Assembly: GCA_036514635.1 (NCBI GenBank)
Contig: DATBWU010000088.1
Span: 1 to 14,549, forward strand
Direction of reading: 5' to 3'
Length of the DNA stretch: 14,549 bases
Source: DASSFZ01 sp036514635
GTDB lineage: Bacteria; Chloroflexota; Anaerolineae; Fen-1058
Positions within the stretch are counted from its first letter, which is position 1. The number at the start of each line of letters is the position of its first letter. This document shows, piece after piece, positions 5,835 through 14,549 of the stretch. The translations under genes and the position numbers were made by a program. The notes beneath the pieces were generated by a model, which saw only the letters and a list, made by a program, of their open reading frames with translations, did no database searches and was not told the DNA's origin.

Positions 5835-8444
5835 CTAAAGCGTGAAGAAAAAGGTCGCACCCTGCTCCGGTGCTCCTTCGGCCCACACACGCCCACCGTG
5901 CCGATAGATGACGCGCCGCACGGTCGCCAGGCCGATCCCAGTGCCCGGGAACTCGTCAAGGTGATGCAACCGTTGAAACGCGCCGAAAAGCTTGCCGGCG
6001 TAAGCCATATCGAAGCCCGCGCCGTTGTCACGCACGAAATAGACGGTTTCGCCATCTTGCGCGGTGACTCCGAACTCAAGCCTGGCTTGAGGCTGCTTGC
6101 CCGTGAACTTCCAGGCATTGCCCAGCAAGTTTTCCAACATCACGCGCAGCAAACGAGCATCGCCTTGCACCACCAGCCCGTCCGTGATGACGACCTCGAT
6201 CGCCCGCGTCGGATCGGCGGCTTGAAGTTCTGCCACGATCGATCGCGCCAGAGCGCTCAAGTCTACTGCTTCGCGGCGCATCTCGATGCGCGTCAGGCGG
6301 GACAGTGTGAGCAGGTCGTCGATCAGTTGTGCCATGTGCTGCGCCGCGGCTCGGATGCGCCGCAGGTGATCTTGAGCCTCCGCGTTCAGCCGATCGGCGT
6401 GATCTTCCAACAGAGCCTGGCTGAAACCGTCGATGCTGCGTAGCGGGGCGCGCAGATCGTGAGAGACGGAATACGAAAACGCTTCGAGTTCCTGATTGGC
6501 CGCCTCGAGCTGCGCGGTGCGTTCCAGAACGCGCTGTTCGAGTTCCGCGTTGAGCCGGCGGATTTCCTGCTCCACCTGCTTGCGCTGGGTGACATCCACG
6601 AAGATGATGGCGAACTGTCCGCGCTTGGGGCTGAAAGCGGTCACCTCGTAGTATTTGCCCAGTTCCCCAGTGTAATTCTCAAAGTGGACCGGCTCCCCGG
6701 TCAAAGCGACCCGGCCATAGGTGTCGATCCAAGATGGCTCTAGGTTGGGAAGAACCTGGAGCACCGTCTTGCCCACGATGTCACGTGCCTGAAGCCCGGT
6801 CAATTGCTCGAAAGCCGGGTTCACTTCCAGGAACCGATAGTCGATGGGCCGGCCCGACTCATCGCAAATGATCTCGTGTAGGGCGAAGCCATCCAGCATC
6901 TGATCGAAGAGCAAGCGATAGCGCTCCTCGCTCACACGCAACGTCTCTTCCGCGCGCCGGTGAGCGGTGCGCGCGCGTAGTGCGCCGATCCCAAAGGACA
7001 GGTTGTACGCCATTTCGGTGAGCAACTGCGCTTCGTCCGTGCTGAAGGCATTCGGCTCGGCGGCGTAGATCGTCAGCGCGCCGAGCGATTGGCTGTCGAT
7101 GATCAACGGCAGGGCCAGAGCGGCCGCCTCACTGCGCTTCAGATTCACCGTTTCAAAATCCCCGTCCTCGATTCCGGCTTGCGCCACCGGGCGCATGCGC
7201 CTGTCCTGAGTCGGTTCGGCGTAGCCCACCCACGCCATGCGGTATCCACCCTGCTCCACGATAATCCGGCAAATATCATTCAGCAGGCTGTGCTCGTCCG
7301 TGGCGCGCACCAGCGCCTGGTTACATTCGCTGAGCGTGCGGAGCGTGCGATTCACACTACTGACCTGAGCCGTGCGGCGTTGAAGTGCATCGGCCATATC
7401 GTCAAAGGCCCGGGCCAGTCGATCGAATTCTCCAGCGCCATACGGCCCACCGGCGCGGGCGCTCAGGTCGCCGGCAGCCAACCGTCGCGTCGCATTCAGC
7501 AAGGTGTTTACCCGTCGCACGATGAAGGCGTTGCCCAGGAGCCACGCCGCCACCAGCGCCAACAGCGTAGCGCTCCCCAGCGTGACCAGATTGCGCGCCA
7601 GAGCCTGATCGGCCTGGGCAAACACGAGGGCGCTGGGAATTCCAATGGCGACATACGCATTGGTCTGTGGGCCGCCCAGCGGTCTGAACGCATACAGGCG
7701 CACGACGCCATCCGTGCCGCCGACCTCCGCCGTGCCCTCGCCGTTCTGCGCAAGAATCGCCTGGATGATCGGCGCTTCCGGCATGGTCTGCCCAACCGAA
7801 TGGTTGGGATCGGGCCGGCGGGCCAGAATGGTGCCGCCGCCATCGACGACAATAAAGGCTGCTCCTTCCGGTAATTCCGTTTCAGCGACAAGCCCTTCGA
7901 TCCAGGCCAGATCAAGCCCGGCCAGAACGACCGCCGTCACCCGGCCGGATGGGTCGAGAACGGGATAGGCGAAAGGGAGTGCAAATTGGCCGGTGACGCG
8001 GCCCTCGATGAACTTGCCAACGACGAAATCGCGTGTCTGGACGACGCGCTGGAAATACTCCCGGTCGGCAATATTGACGGGGCTATTCAAGGGTACGGCG
8101 CTGCAGAAGAATTCGCCGTCCGGCCAGGCCGCGCTCAAGAGGGTGTACTGGGGATAATGCTCGATCAGATCGGCGAAGAGCGTAGCGCACGCCGCCCGGT
8201 CGCCCTCACGCACGGCGGGATACTGCGACAGGGCAATCAGCAGTTGGCGCGCGCCTTCGATGAGTGCCTCGTGGTTATTGGCGACAAGCTGAACCAGTCG
8301 CAGTGTCTCTTGCCTCACCTGGGCCGCCTGACTGCGGTGCTCTTCCAGGCCGGCATACACGGTCGCCCCCAGCGCGGGCAAGCCCGCCAGCAGCACCAGC
8401 AGGATGAGGCGGAAGCGCAGACTGGAGAACAGGCCAGCCGTCAT
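5835..8444 (-). CDS. Membrane sensor histidine kinase: dCache-HAMP-GAF-PAS-HisKA-HATPase, GAF shortened
   Basis: An 869-residue transmembrane kinase. Segment TM1 (about 11-31) and TM2 (about 285-309) flank an extracytoplasmic double-Cache sensor (about 32-280, with DREYFQRV at 127-134), a ligand-binding fold for small metabolites. A HAMP linker (about 305-357) joins to a GAF domain (about 366-491), a PAS domain (506-618, ending FVDVTQRK), a coiled coil, HisKA with H662 in SYSVSHDLRAPL and HATPase_c with ENLLGNAWKFTG (771-782), DNGAG, FGAFQRLH and GTGIGLA. The GAF domain begins with the recognisable GGYRMAWVGYAE and ends with GALTIYAAEP but lacks roughly 40 residues in its middle, near residue 435. 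The ATG at 8444 has AGAGG 3 nt upstream. A promoter-like site lies about 130 nt upstream. It probably feeds the neighbouring stand-alone receiver. Confidence 0.93.
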   Translation of the reverse strand: MTAGLFSSLRFRLILLVLLAGLPALGATVYAGLEEHRSQAAQVRQETLRLVQLVANNHEALIEGARQLLIALSQYPAVREGDRAACATLFADLIEHYPQYTLLSAAWPDGEFFCSAVPLNSPVNIADREYFQRVVQTRDFVVGKFIEGRVTGQFALPFAYPVLDPSGRVTAVVLAGLDLAWIEGLVAETELPEGAAFIVVDGGGTILARRPDPNHSVGQTMPEAPIIQAILAQNGEGTAEVGGTDGVVRLYAFRPLGGPQTNAYVAIGIPSALVFAQADQALARNLVTLGSATLLALVAAWLLGNAFIVRRVNTLLNATRRLAAGDLSARAGGPYGAGEFDRLARAFDDMADALQRRTAQVSSVNRTLRTLSECNQALVRATDEHSLLNDICRIIVEQGGYRMAWVGYAEPTQDRRMRPVAQAGIEDGDFETVNLKRSEAAALALPLIIDSQSLGALTIYAAEPNAFSTDEAQLLTEMAYNLSFGIGALRARTAHRRAEETLRVSEERYRLLFDQMLDGFALHEIICDESGRPIDYRFLEVNPAFEQLTGLQARDIVGKTVLQVLPNLEPSWIDTYGRVALTGEPVHFENYTGELGKYYEVTAFSPKRGQFAIIFVDVTQRKQVEQEIRRLNAELEQRVLERTAQLEAANQELEAFSYSVSHDLRAPLRSIDGFSQALLEDHADRLNAEAQDHLRRIRAAAQHMAQLIDDLLTLSRLTRIEMRREAVDLSALARSIVAELQAADPTRAIEVVITDGLVVQGDARLLRVMLENLLGNAWKFTGKQPQARLEFGVTAQDGETVYFVRDNGAGFDMAYAGKLFGAFQRLHHLDEFPGTGIGLATVRRVIYRHGGRVWAEGAPEQGATFFFTL

Positions 8445-8566
8445 CGTCCTCTTACACCCTGGTCAATGCGCTCACGCGGATTCGAGCGCGTTCTCGGATA
8501 CCGCCCCTCCACTGGGAGCGTCAAAGCGGGCTGTGCGTTGGCGATGGGACGAGAGTGAGTGATGGG

Positions 8567-8601
8567 GGGTCATTTCAGATTATACCGGGTGAAAGTGACC
8601 C
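8567..8601. promoter_or_regulatory. Inverted repeat spanning the -10 box upstream of the membrane kinase
   Basis: GGGTCATTTCA (8567-8577) pairs with TGAAAGTGACCC (8590-8601) through 11 bp with one bulged G; the 12-nt loop contains the TATAAT box. It could be an operator that blocks the promoter, or a stem at the 3' end of the polA transcript (polA stops at 8636). No T-tract follows on the minus strand. Confidence 0.5.
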
Positions 8602-8607
8602 GTGCAA
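8579..8607 (-). promoter_or_regulatory. Putative promoter of the membrane histidine kinase gene
   Basis: On the minus strand TTGCAC (8607-8602, 3 of 6 matches) is followed by 17 nt and a perfect TATAAT (8584-8579). Transcription from about 8572 would give a 5' leader of roughly 127 nt before the kinase ATG at 8444. Confidence 0.5.
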
Positions 8608-8635
8608 ACGAGGCTCCGAAGCGCGCATCGGCTGC

Positions 8636-11467
<2,832 letters not shown>

Positions 11468-11492
11468 GGAGAACCTCGAAGGGAAGAACGAA

Positions 11493-11552
11493 ACGGAACA
11501 CGCATTGCGAAGCACAGGCAACGTGTCGCGTATTCCGTAAAGAGTGTTCCGT
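11493..11552. repeat. Inverted repeat between the receiver/roadblock-like gene and polA
   Basis: ACGGAACAC (11493-11501) and GTGTTCCGT (11544-11552) are a perfect 9-bp inverted pair around a 42-nt interior that contains further related fragments (ATTCCGT at 11532-11538). The right arm touches the stop codon of the upstream gene. It resembles decayed ACGGAA-type intergenic repeats; it could also form a long-looped stem between two co-transcribed genes. Confidence 0.6.
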
Positions 11553-12367
11553 CATTGGCCGAGCGCCAGGAGCGCGTCCGCTGTCTTGCGCGTCTGGGCA
11601 CGGATGAGCCGCAGGGAGGAATCGGGGCGCACGGCGACGGTCAGTACGACGCCTTGCGCGATGTCGATCGAATAGAGCAAATGCTCGCCGCTGTTGGCGA
11701 TCGATTGGCCGTAACGGATATGCTCGTAGCCCGTCCCGGCCCAGGCCGCCTGCTCGGACGCCGCATGCGCATCCAGAACACGCTGTGCCAGCGTCTCGGC
11801 ATTGAAGCGATCGAGTGGGCCGGCATACGCGATGAGCGTGTTACCGGCGGTGAGCAGCGCGGCTTCGGCGCTCAACTCGACGGCCAGCGTGCGCAGGGTC
11901 TCGACCACACGCGGATCGTCTTTGGGGAGCACGAGGCGTGGCAGCGAACGGGCCGGCGTTTTCGCCTTCGCTTTGGGCGGAGCCGGTTCGGGCGGCGCGG
12001 GCGCCGGGCGGCCCAGCGCTTCGGCGACGCGCACCGGCAGATCGGGCAGGAAGAACGGCTTGGACAGCACGCCGCGAATGTTGAACTCCGCCAATTCCTG
12101 TGGCACGGCATCGCCGTCGAGCGGGATAATCATGATCGGCAGGCCGGGCTTGAGATCGCGGATCGAGCGCAGCAGCGCCATCGGCCGCGAATCGTCGATG
12201 CTGAGATCGACGATCACCAGGTCGAACGGATCGGACTGGAGCGCGATGATCGCCGCGCCGCTGCTCGTGACATCGACGGCGCGGAAATCGCGGTTGGCCT
12301 CCAGCCCCTCTTTCAAGAGCATGGCGAAGGCCTGATCCGGATCGACGATGAGGACGCGAGTGGGCAT
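11552..12367 (-). CDS. Atypical response regulator: receiver domain plus roadblock/LC7-like C-terminus
   Basis: A 271-residue protein. The N-terminal receiver (about 1-118) keeps the acidic residues D9 and D11 in VLIVDPDQAF, acceptor D54 in LVIVDLS and K103 in VLSKPF. The conserved Thr/Ser at the end of strand 4 is replaced by Pro82 (LPIMIIPLDGD), so phosphorylation may not switch it in the usual way. A Pro/Ala/Lys-rich linker (120-145) leads to about 115 residues (155-268) with the alternating strands and helices of roadblock/LC7-type domains, which regulate or bind small GTPases; that label rests on pattern only. An ATG at 12367 is preferred over an in-frame GTG at 12373; neither has a Shine-Dalgarno. 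A near-consensus promoter lies upstream at 12534-12562, with a dispersed repeat in the leader. It is followed after 84 nt by polA. Confidence 0.8.
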   Translation of the reverse strand: MPTRVLIVDPDQAFAMLLKEGLEANRDFRAVDVTSSGAAIIALQSDPFDLVIVDLSIDDSRPMALLRSIRDLKPGLPIMIIPLDGDAVPQELAEFNIRGVLSKPFFLPDLPVRVAEALGRPAPAPPEPAPPKAKAKTPARSLPRLVLPKDDPRVVETLRTLAVELSAEAALLTAGNTLIAYAGPLDRFNAETLAQRVLDAHAASEQAAWAGTGYEHIRYGQSIANSGEHLLYSIDIAQGVVLTVAVRPDSSLRLIRAQTRKTADALLALGQ

Positions 12368-12384
12368 AGACACGTGACGTAGGG

Positions 12385-12492
12385 CTTGTCAAGAAATAAC
12401 TCCGCAGTTTTGTCATGCTGAGCGAAGCGAAGCATCTCTGCACCAGGCTGTGGAGACCCTTCGCTGCGCTCAGGGTGACATGCGGACTTATT
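12385..12492 (+). repeat. Dispersed repeat, copy B, self-complementary
   Basis: This shares long blocks with copy A (minus strand 2557-2474). It also folds on itself: the left arm (12395-12438, AATAACTCCGCA...CTGAGCG...AGCGAAG...TCTC) pairs imperfectly with the right arm (12453-12492), whose complement reads AATAAGTCCGCA...CTGAGCG...AGCGAAGGGTCTC. It lies between the promoter at 12534-12562 and the receiver/roadblock-like gene, so it would be transcribed as part of the 5' leader. Confidence 0.85.
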
Positions 12493-12533
12493 CTTTGGCG
12501 GCTCCTAAGTATAGATGTAAGGCTGTGTGGATG

Positions 12534-12562
12534 ATTGTAGGAGTCGGGCGTCAAAATGTCAA
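12534..12562 (-). promoter_or_regulatory. Near-consensus sigma70-type promoter
   Basis: On the minus strand a perfect TTGACA (12562-12557) is followed by exactly 17 nt and TACAAT (12539-12534, 5 of 6 matches). It is the best promoter in the window. It directs transcription towards the receiver/roadblock-like gene and probably polA, with a leader of about 160 nt that contains repeat copy B. Confidence 0.72.
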
Positions 12563-12579
12563 CAGGGTGACGGCCGCGC

Positions 12580-12765
12580 TTAGCGCAGCGAGGTGAAAAA
12601 GTCAAAAGGCGCGACGACATGCACATTGCGCTCGGCCAGCAGGTCTTCGCTGATCACCCAATCAAAATGGCCGCCGAGCCAAGCCGTCAAAAGCGGTGAT
12701 TGCCAGGCGCGGCGGCCATAACAGACGGCGAGCAATACGCTCGTATCAACGAGCGCTTTGGGCAC
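12580..12765 (-). pseudogene. PIN-domain (VapC-like) toxin with internal in-frame deletion
   Basis: PIN toxins are small ribonucleases of about 130-140 residues. Only 61 residues are encoded here. The N-terminal part KALVDTSVLLAVCYG...LTAWLGGHFDWVISEDLLAE (3-45) is a typical PIN start with the first catalytic Asp (D6). It runs directly into NVHVVAPFDFFTSLR (47-61), which matches the usual C-terminal strand and helix. The central part, with the remaining acidic residues, about 70-80 residues in all, is absent without a frameshift, so nuclease activity should be lost. Start: the GTG at 12765 has AAGGAG 4 nt upstream and overlaps the antitoxin gene by 20 nt; an in-frame ATG at 12786 is the alternative. 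I call it a decayed toxin; a functional mini-protein cannot be excluded. Confidence 0.7.
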
Positions 12766-13033
12766 GGCGCTCCTTGCGGGTAGCATGGACGCTGGCGTTG
12801 ATCTCAGCGTCGGTCAGGGGTTGGTCTTCAAGTGGGGCAGGAGCGGCGGATTGCACGGCTTGGATGAAAATATCGAACGGCTTTCGCCACTCATCTTCAG
12901 TCATACTCCGCGACTCCCAGGCTGGGCGTTCCGTCACAATGACAATCAGGCGCGTGCCGTCCGGCAGGCGCGGATTGCCCCGCAAGCGGATCTGTCCGTT
13001 GTCCACAAGCCCCTCGTAAGTAACCAGGCTCAT
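12746..13033 (-). CDS. Antitoxin-like protein (AF2212/DUF104- or VapB-like) paired with PIN remnant
   Basis: A 95-residue protein that starts MSLVTYEGLVDNGQIRLRG followed by LPDGTRLIVIVTE, the small beta fold of AF2212-like/DUF104 antitoxins. It ends with an acidic-then-basic helix (LTDAEINASVHATRKERRAQ) typical of the part of VapB antitoxins that wraps the toxin. The start is the ATG at 13033 with GAGG 7 nt upstream. Its 3' end overlaps the toxin start, as usual for such pairs. A TATAAT box lies 36 nt upstream of the ATG. Because the neighbouring toxin has lost its core, this antitoxin may now be an orphan. The family assignment comes from sequence pattern and context only. Confidence 0.72.
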   Translation of the reverse strand: MSLVTYEGLVDNGQIRLRGNPRLPDGTRLIVIVTERPAWESRSMTEDEWRKPFDIFIQAVQSAAPAPLEDQPLTDAEINASVHATRKERRAQSAR

Positions 13034-13069
13034 ACGACCACCTCGCGCATAGGATGCAAGACTATGGCA

Positions 13070-13075
13070 ATTATA
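13070..13075 (-). promoter_or_regulatory. -10 box of the antitoxin/toxin operon
   Basis: A perfect TATAAT is present on the minus strand, 36 nt before the antitoxin ATG and between that gene and the glycosidase stop at 13105. No good -35 hexamer is seen at 16-18 nt, so an activator or a weak promoter is possible. Confidence 0.45.
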
Positions 13076-13104
13076 TACCTAACCCGGACGAGATGGGCAC
13101 ATCT

Positions 13105-14283
13105 CTACTCGCCCGAATTTCGCAAGTGGAGGTAAGCCGGGCGGAGTGATCCATCGGGGCGGACCAGGCTGTACGCCGATTGGGGATTGCCCGGCCCAAG
13201 CAGCCACGCCACGTTGAGGTTCCACACGAACATCGGCCCCAGCCACGGGCGCTCGCGGCGCAACTGGATAGCGCGCATCAAGTAAGCCGCCTGATCGGCC
13301 TCGCTGACTTCGCGCGCGTATTCCCAACCCGTCGTGTCCACCTGGCCGAAGGCGTCGATCGACGGCCAGCCGAATTCGGTAATCCAGATCGGCTTGTCAA
13401 TGCCGGCCTCGGTCAGTATGGCGCGGTAGTCTTCGAGCGTATCGAGGAAGAAGAAACTGGGATGGTTGTTGAAGCCCGACGCCTTGTGCGCGGCATCGAA
13501 CGCGCGCTCGTCGGGAGGGTTGGCCGCGCCGTAGGGATGCGCGCCGATGGCATCGACCCACTCGGCGACCCCGGCGGCGATCATCGCCCGCAGGTACACC
13601 CGATCATCGATGGCGTCGATGCCGTCGTCGATGCCGGTCACGCCGGGCGCGCCGCTGATGAGCGTGGCATTCGGGTCGCCCTGGCGAGCGCCGGTCGCGC
13701 CCTGCTGGACCAGTTCGACGAACTGCTCCGCGCTCAGGTCGTGGCCGCGCCACTCGCGCCGGAGGTTCGGCTCGTTCCACAGTTCGTAGGCCGCCACGCG
13801 GCCTCGATAGCGCGACGAGAGCGCCAGCATAAAACGATTGAACAGGGTGAAGTCATTCGGCGGGCCATCCTCTTCGATCGGCTCGGATCGGCTGAATCCG
13901 GGTGCTTTAGCCACGCCGAGCAGGATTTTGAAGCCGAGCGCCTGGGCCTGATCGATAACTGGATCGAGATCGCTCCAGTTATATTCGCCCGGCGCGGATT
14001 CGATCAGGTTCCAATCGACTTGCTGCTTGATCCAGCCGACGCCCAAATCGGCGGCCCAGGCAACGTAAACGGCTCCGTTCGGATCGATGAACTGGCCCTG
14101 AATACCGATGTTGGGCTTGGGGATCGGCGTGGGTGTGGGAGAGGGTTGGATGGTTGGATAGTTTGTCGGTTGGCTGGTTGGATGGCTTGTCGGTTGGGCG
14201 GTTGGCTGCGGCGACGGATTAGGCGGCGCACAGGCTGCTATCGCGACGAACAGCAACAACAAGGCATAGAGGTTGTAGCGCAT
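13105..14283 (-). CDS. Lipoprotein with clan GH-A glycoside hydrolase-like barrel
   Basis: A 392-residue secreted protein. A lipoprotein signal (YALLLLFVAIAAC, lipid-bearing C18) is followed by a Pro/Thr-rich tether (20-57) encoded by 24-bp tandem repeats, then a TIM barrel. Clan GH-A marks are the acid/base Glu171 in AAYELWNEPNLR at the end of strand 4 and the probable nucleophile Glu303 in PIWITEFGWPS near strand 7, with AIGAHPYG (245-252) between. It resembles GH39/GH5-like proteins acting on beta-linked sugars; the substrate cannot be told. The ATG at 14283 is chosen over an in-frame GTG at 14301 because it gives a normal signal peptide. No Shine-Dalgarno precedes it, but an extended -10-like TGCTATCAT lies 8 nt upstream, the same spacing as at the sortase, so the mRNA may be leaderless. 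Both catalytic Glu are present, so it is likely active. Confidence 0.85.
   Translation of the reverse strand: MRYNLYALLLLFVAIAACAPPNPSPQPTAQPTSHPTSQPTNYPTIQPSPTPTPIPKPNIGIQGQFIDPNGAVYVAWAADLGVGWIKQQVDWNLIESAPGEYNWSDLDPVIDQAQALGFKILLGVAKAPGFSRSEPIEEDGPPNDFTLFNRFMLALSSRYRGRVAAYELWNEPNLRREWRGHDLSAEQFVELVQQGATGARQGDPNATLISGAPGVTGIDDGIDAIDDRVYLRAMIAAGVAEWVDAIGAHPYGAANPPDERAFDAAHKASGFNNHPSFFFLDTLEDYRAILTEAGIDKPIWITEFGWPSIDAFGQVDTTGWEYAREVSEADQAAYLMRAIQLRRERPWLGPMFVWNLNVAWLLGPGNPQSAYSLVRPDGSLRPAYLHLRNSGE
14144..14205 (-). repeat. 24-bp tandem repeats coding for the lipoprotein tether
   Basis: Two full 24-bp units (14182-14205 and 14158-14181) and a partial third (14144-14157), each encoding PTxQPTxx on the minus strand (PTAQPTSH, PTSQPTNY, PTIQP). 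The plus strand is rich in GGTTGG. The length of this tether probably varies between strains through slippage. Confidence 0.75.
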
Positions 14284-14291
14284 GGCGGGCG

Positions 14292-14297
14292 ATGATA
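14292..14297 (-). promoter_or_regulatory. Possible extended -10 box for the lipoprotein gene
   Basis: TGC-TATCAT on the minus strand (5 of 6 matches to TATAAT plus the TGn extension) ends 8 nt before the ATG at 14283. No -35 match at 17 nt. Supported mainly by the identical 8-nt spacing at the sortase gene. Confidence 0.35.
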
Positions 14298-14342
14298 GCA
14301 CAACTCGAAACGCCCCGCGCTTCAGGGGCAGACTTTACTTCA

Positions 14343-14466
14343 CTCACCTTACGCAGTCGGGCAGGATTTTACCGCAGAGGGCGCGGAGAACGCAGAGATT
14401 TGCCAGGAAATCCACTCTGCGCACTCTGCGTTCTCGGCGGTAAAATGGTCTTTTGCGTAAGGTGAG
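14343..14466. repeat. Nested inverted repeat with CGCAGAG arms
   Basis: Outer arms CTCACCTTACGCA (14343-14355) and TGCGTAAGGTGAG (14454-14466) are a perfect 13-bp inverted pair. Inside, TTTTACCGC (14367-14375) pairs with GCGGTAAAA (14437-14445), followed inwards by 9-nt periodic units CGCGGAGAA and CGCAGAG on the left and CTCTGCG twice on the right (14415-14421, 14424-14430). The element is about 124 bp and ends 5 nt before the stop codon of the partial gene at 14472. Its inner arms are related in design to those at 5564-5793. Confidence 0.85.
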
Positions 14467-14471
14467 TTACT

Positions 14472-14549
14472 TCATTTCCGCACTTCGATCGATTGCAGCC
14501 ACAATCGATCGCCGCGCGGTCGGCCACCTTGCTCGATCGGCAAGCGCGC
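14472..14549 (-). CDS. C-terminal end of an unrecognised protein, cut by window edge
   Basis: The minus strand is open from the window edge to a TGA at 14474-14472, giving 25 residues: ARLPIEQGGRPRGD then RLWLQSIEVRK. The frame has the GC-rich codon use of the neighbouring genes and stops just outside the inverted repeat at 14343-14466, as expected if the repeat lies in true intergenic space. The alternating hydrophobic RLWLQSIEV end looks like a strand of a folded domain. I do not recognise the family. Confidence 0.45.
   Translation of the reverse strand, partial: ARLPIEQGGRPRGDRLWLQSIEVRK

Noticed and set aside
11841..12626. 261-residue open frame on the minus strand
   Set aside because: It is out of frame with the receiver gene and contains VTLSAAKGL and RCFASLSMTK, again translated repeat copy B; the regulator frame has recognisable receiver motifs.
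14144..14205. G-quadruplex-like or regulatory G-rich repeat
   Set aside because: G runs are mostly pairs (GGTTGG) and the sequence is explained as codons of the Pro/Thr tether in the lipoprotein.

Overview
The window looks like a chromosomal stretch of a high-GC bacterium, most probably a Chloroflexota (Anaerolineae-like) lineage. This is inferred from the high GC content, the mix of genes (a class E/F-like sortase next to a DUF6391-type protein and holA; receiver proteins with a roadblock-like tail), the leaderless-looking promoters, and intergenic heptamer and hairpin repeats of kinds common in that phylum. No rRNA, tRNA, CRISPR array, transposase or phage gene was seen. Every gene I can support lies on the minus strand, so the window reads from high to low coordinates.

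Reading along the minus strand: (i) 14549-14472, the last 25 codons of an unrecognised protein; (ii) 14466-14343, a nested inverted repeat; (iii) 14283-13105, a lipoprotein with a clan GH-A glycosidase-like barrel; (iv) 13033-12580, an antitoxin/PIN-toxin pair whose toxin has lost its middle; (v) 12562-11552, a near-consensus promoter, a dispersed repeat in the 5' leader, and an atypical receiver/roadblock-like regulator; (vi) 11467-8636, full-length DNA polymerase I with 5' nuclease, intact 3'-5' exonuclease and polymerase domains; (vii) 8607-2921, a signalling cluster made of a membrane dCache-HAMP-GAF-PAS histidine kinase, a stand-alone Rcp1-like response regulator and a receiver-PAS-GAF histidine kinase, interrupted by a composite palindromic repeat; (viii) 2920-2202, a repeat-packed intergenic island with at least seven hairpins that share a TTCA/TGAA loop; (ix) 2201-1, a promoter followed by sortase, a DUF6391-like membrane protein (stop/start overlap) and the HolA clamp-loader subunit, cut by the window edge.

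Functionally there are two replication/repair genes (polA, holA), one surface-protein gene (sortase) with its coupled partner, one secreted glycosidase, and four signalling proteins. The signalling cluster could act as a phosphorelay: the two kinases can feed the stand-alone receiver, and no DNA-binding output domain is present. The most distinctive content is the non-coding repeats (four different families of hairpin or inverted repeat), plus two apparent in-frame internal deletions (GAF domain of the large kinase; PIN toxin) and a receiver domain with proline at the conserved Thr/Ser switch position. I see no clear new defence or biosynthetic system.
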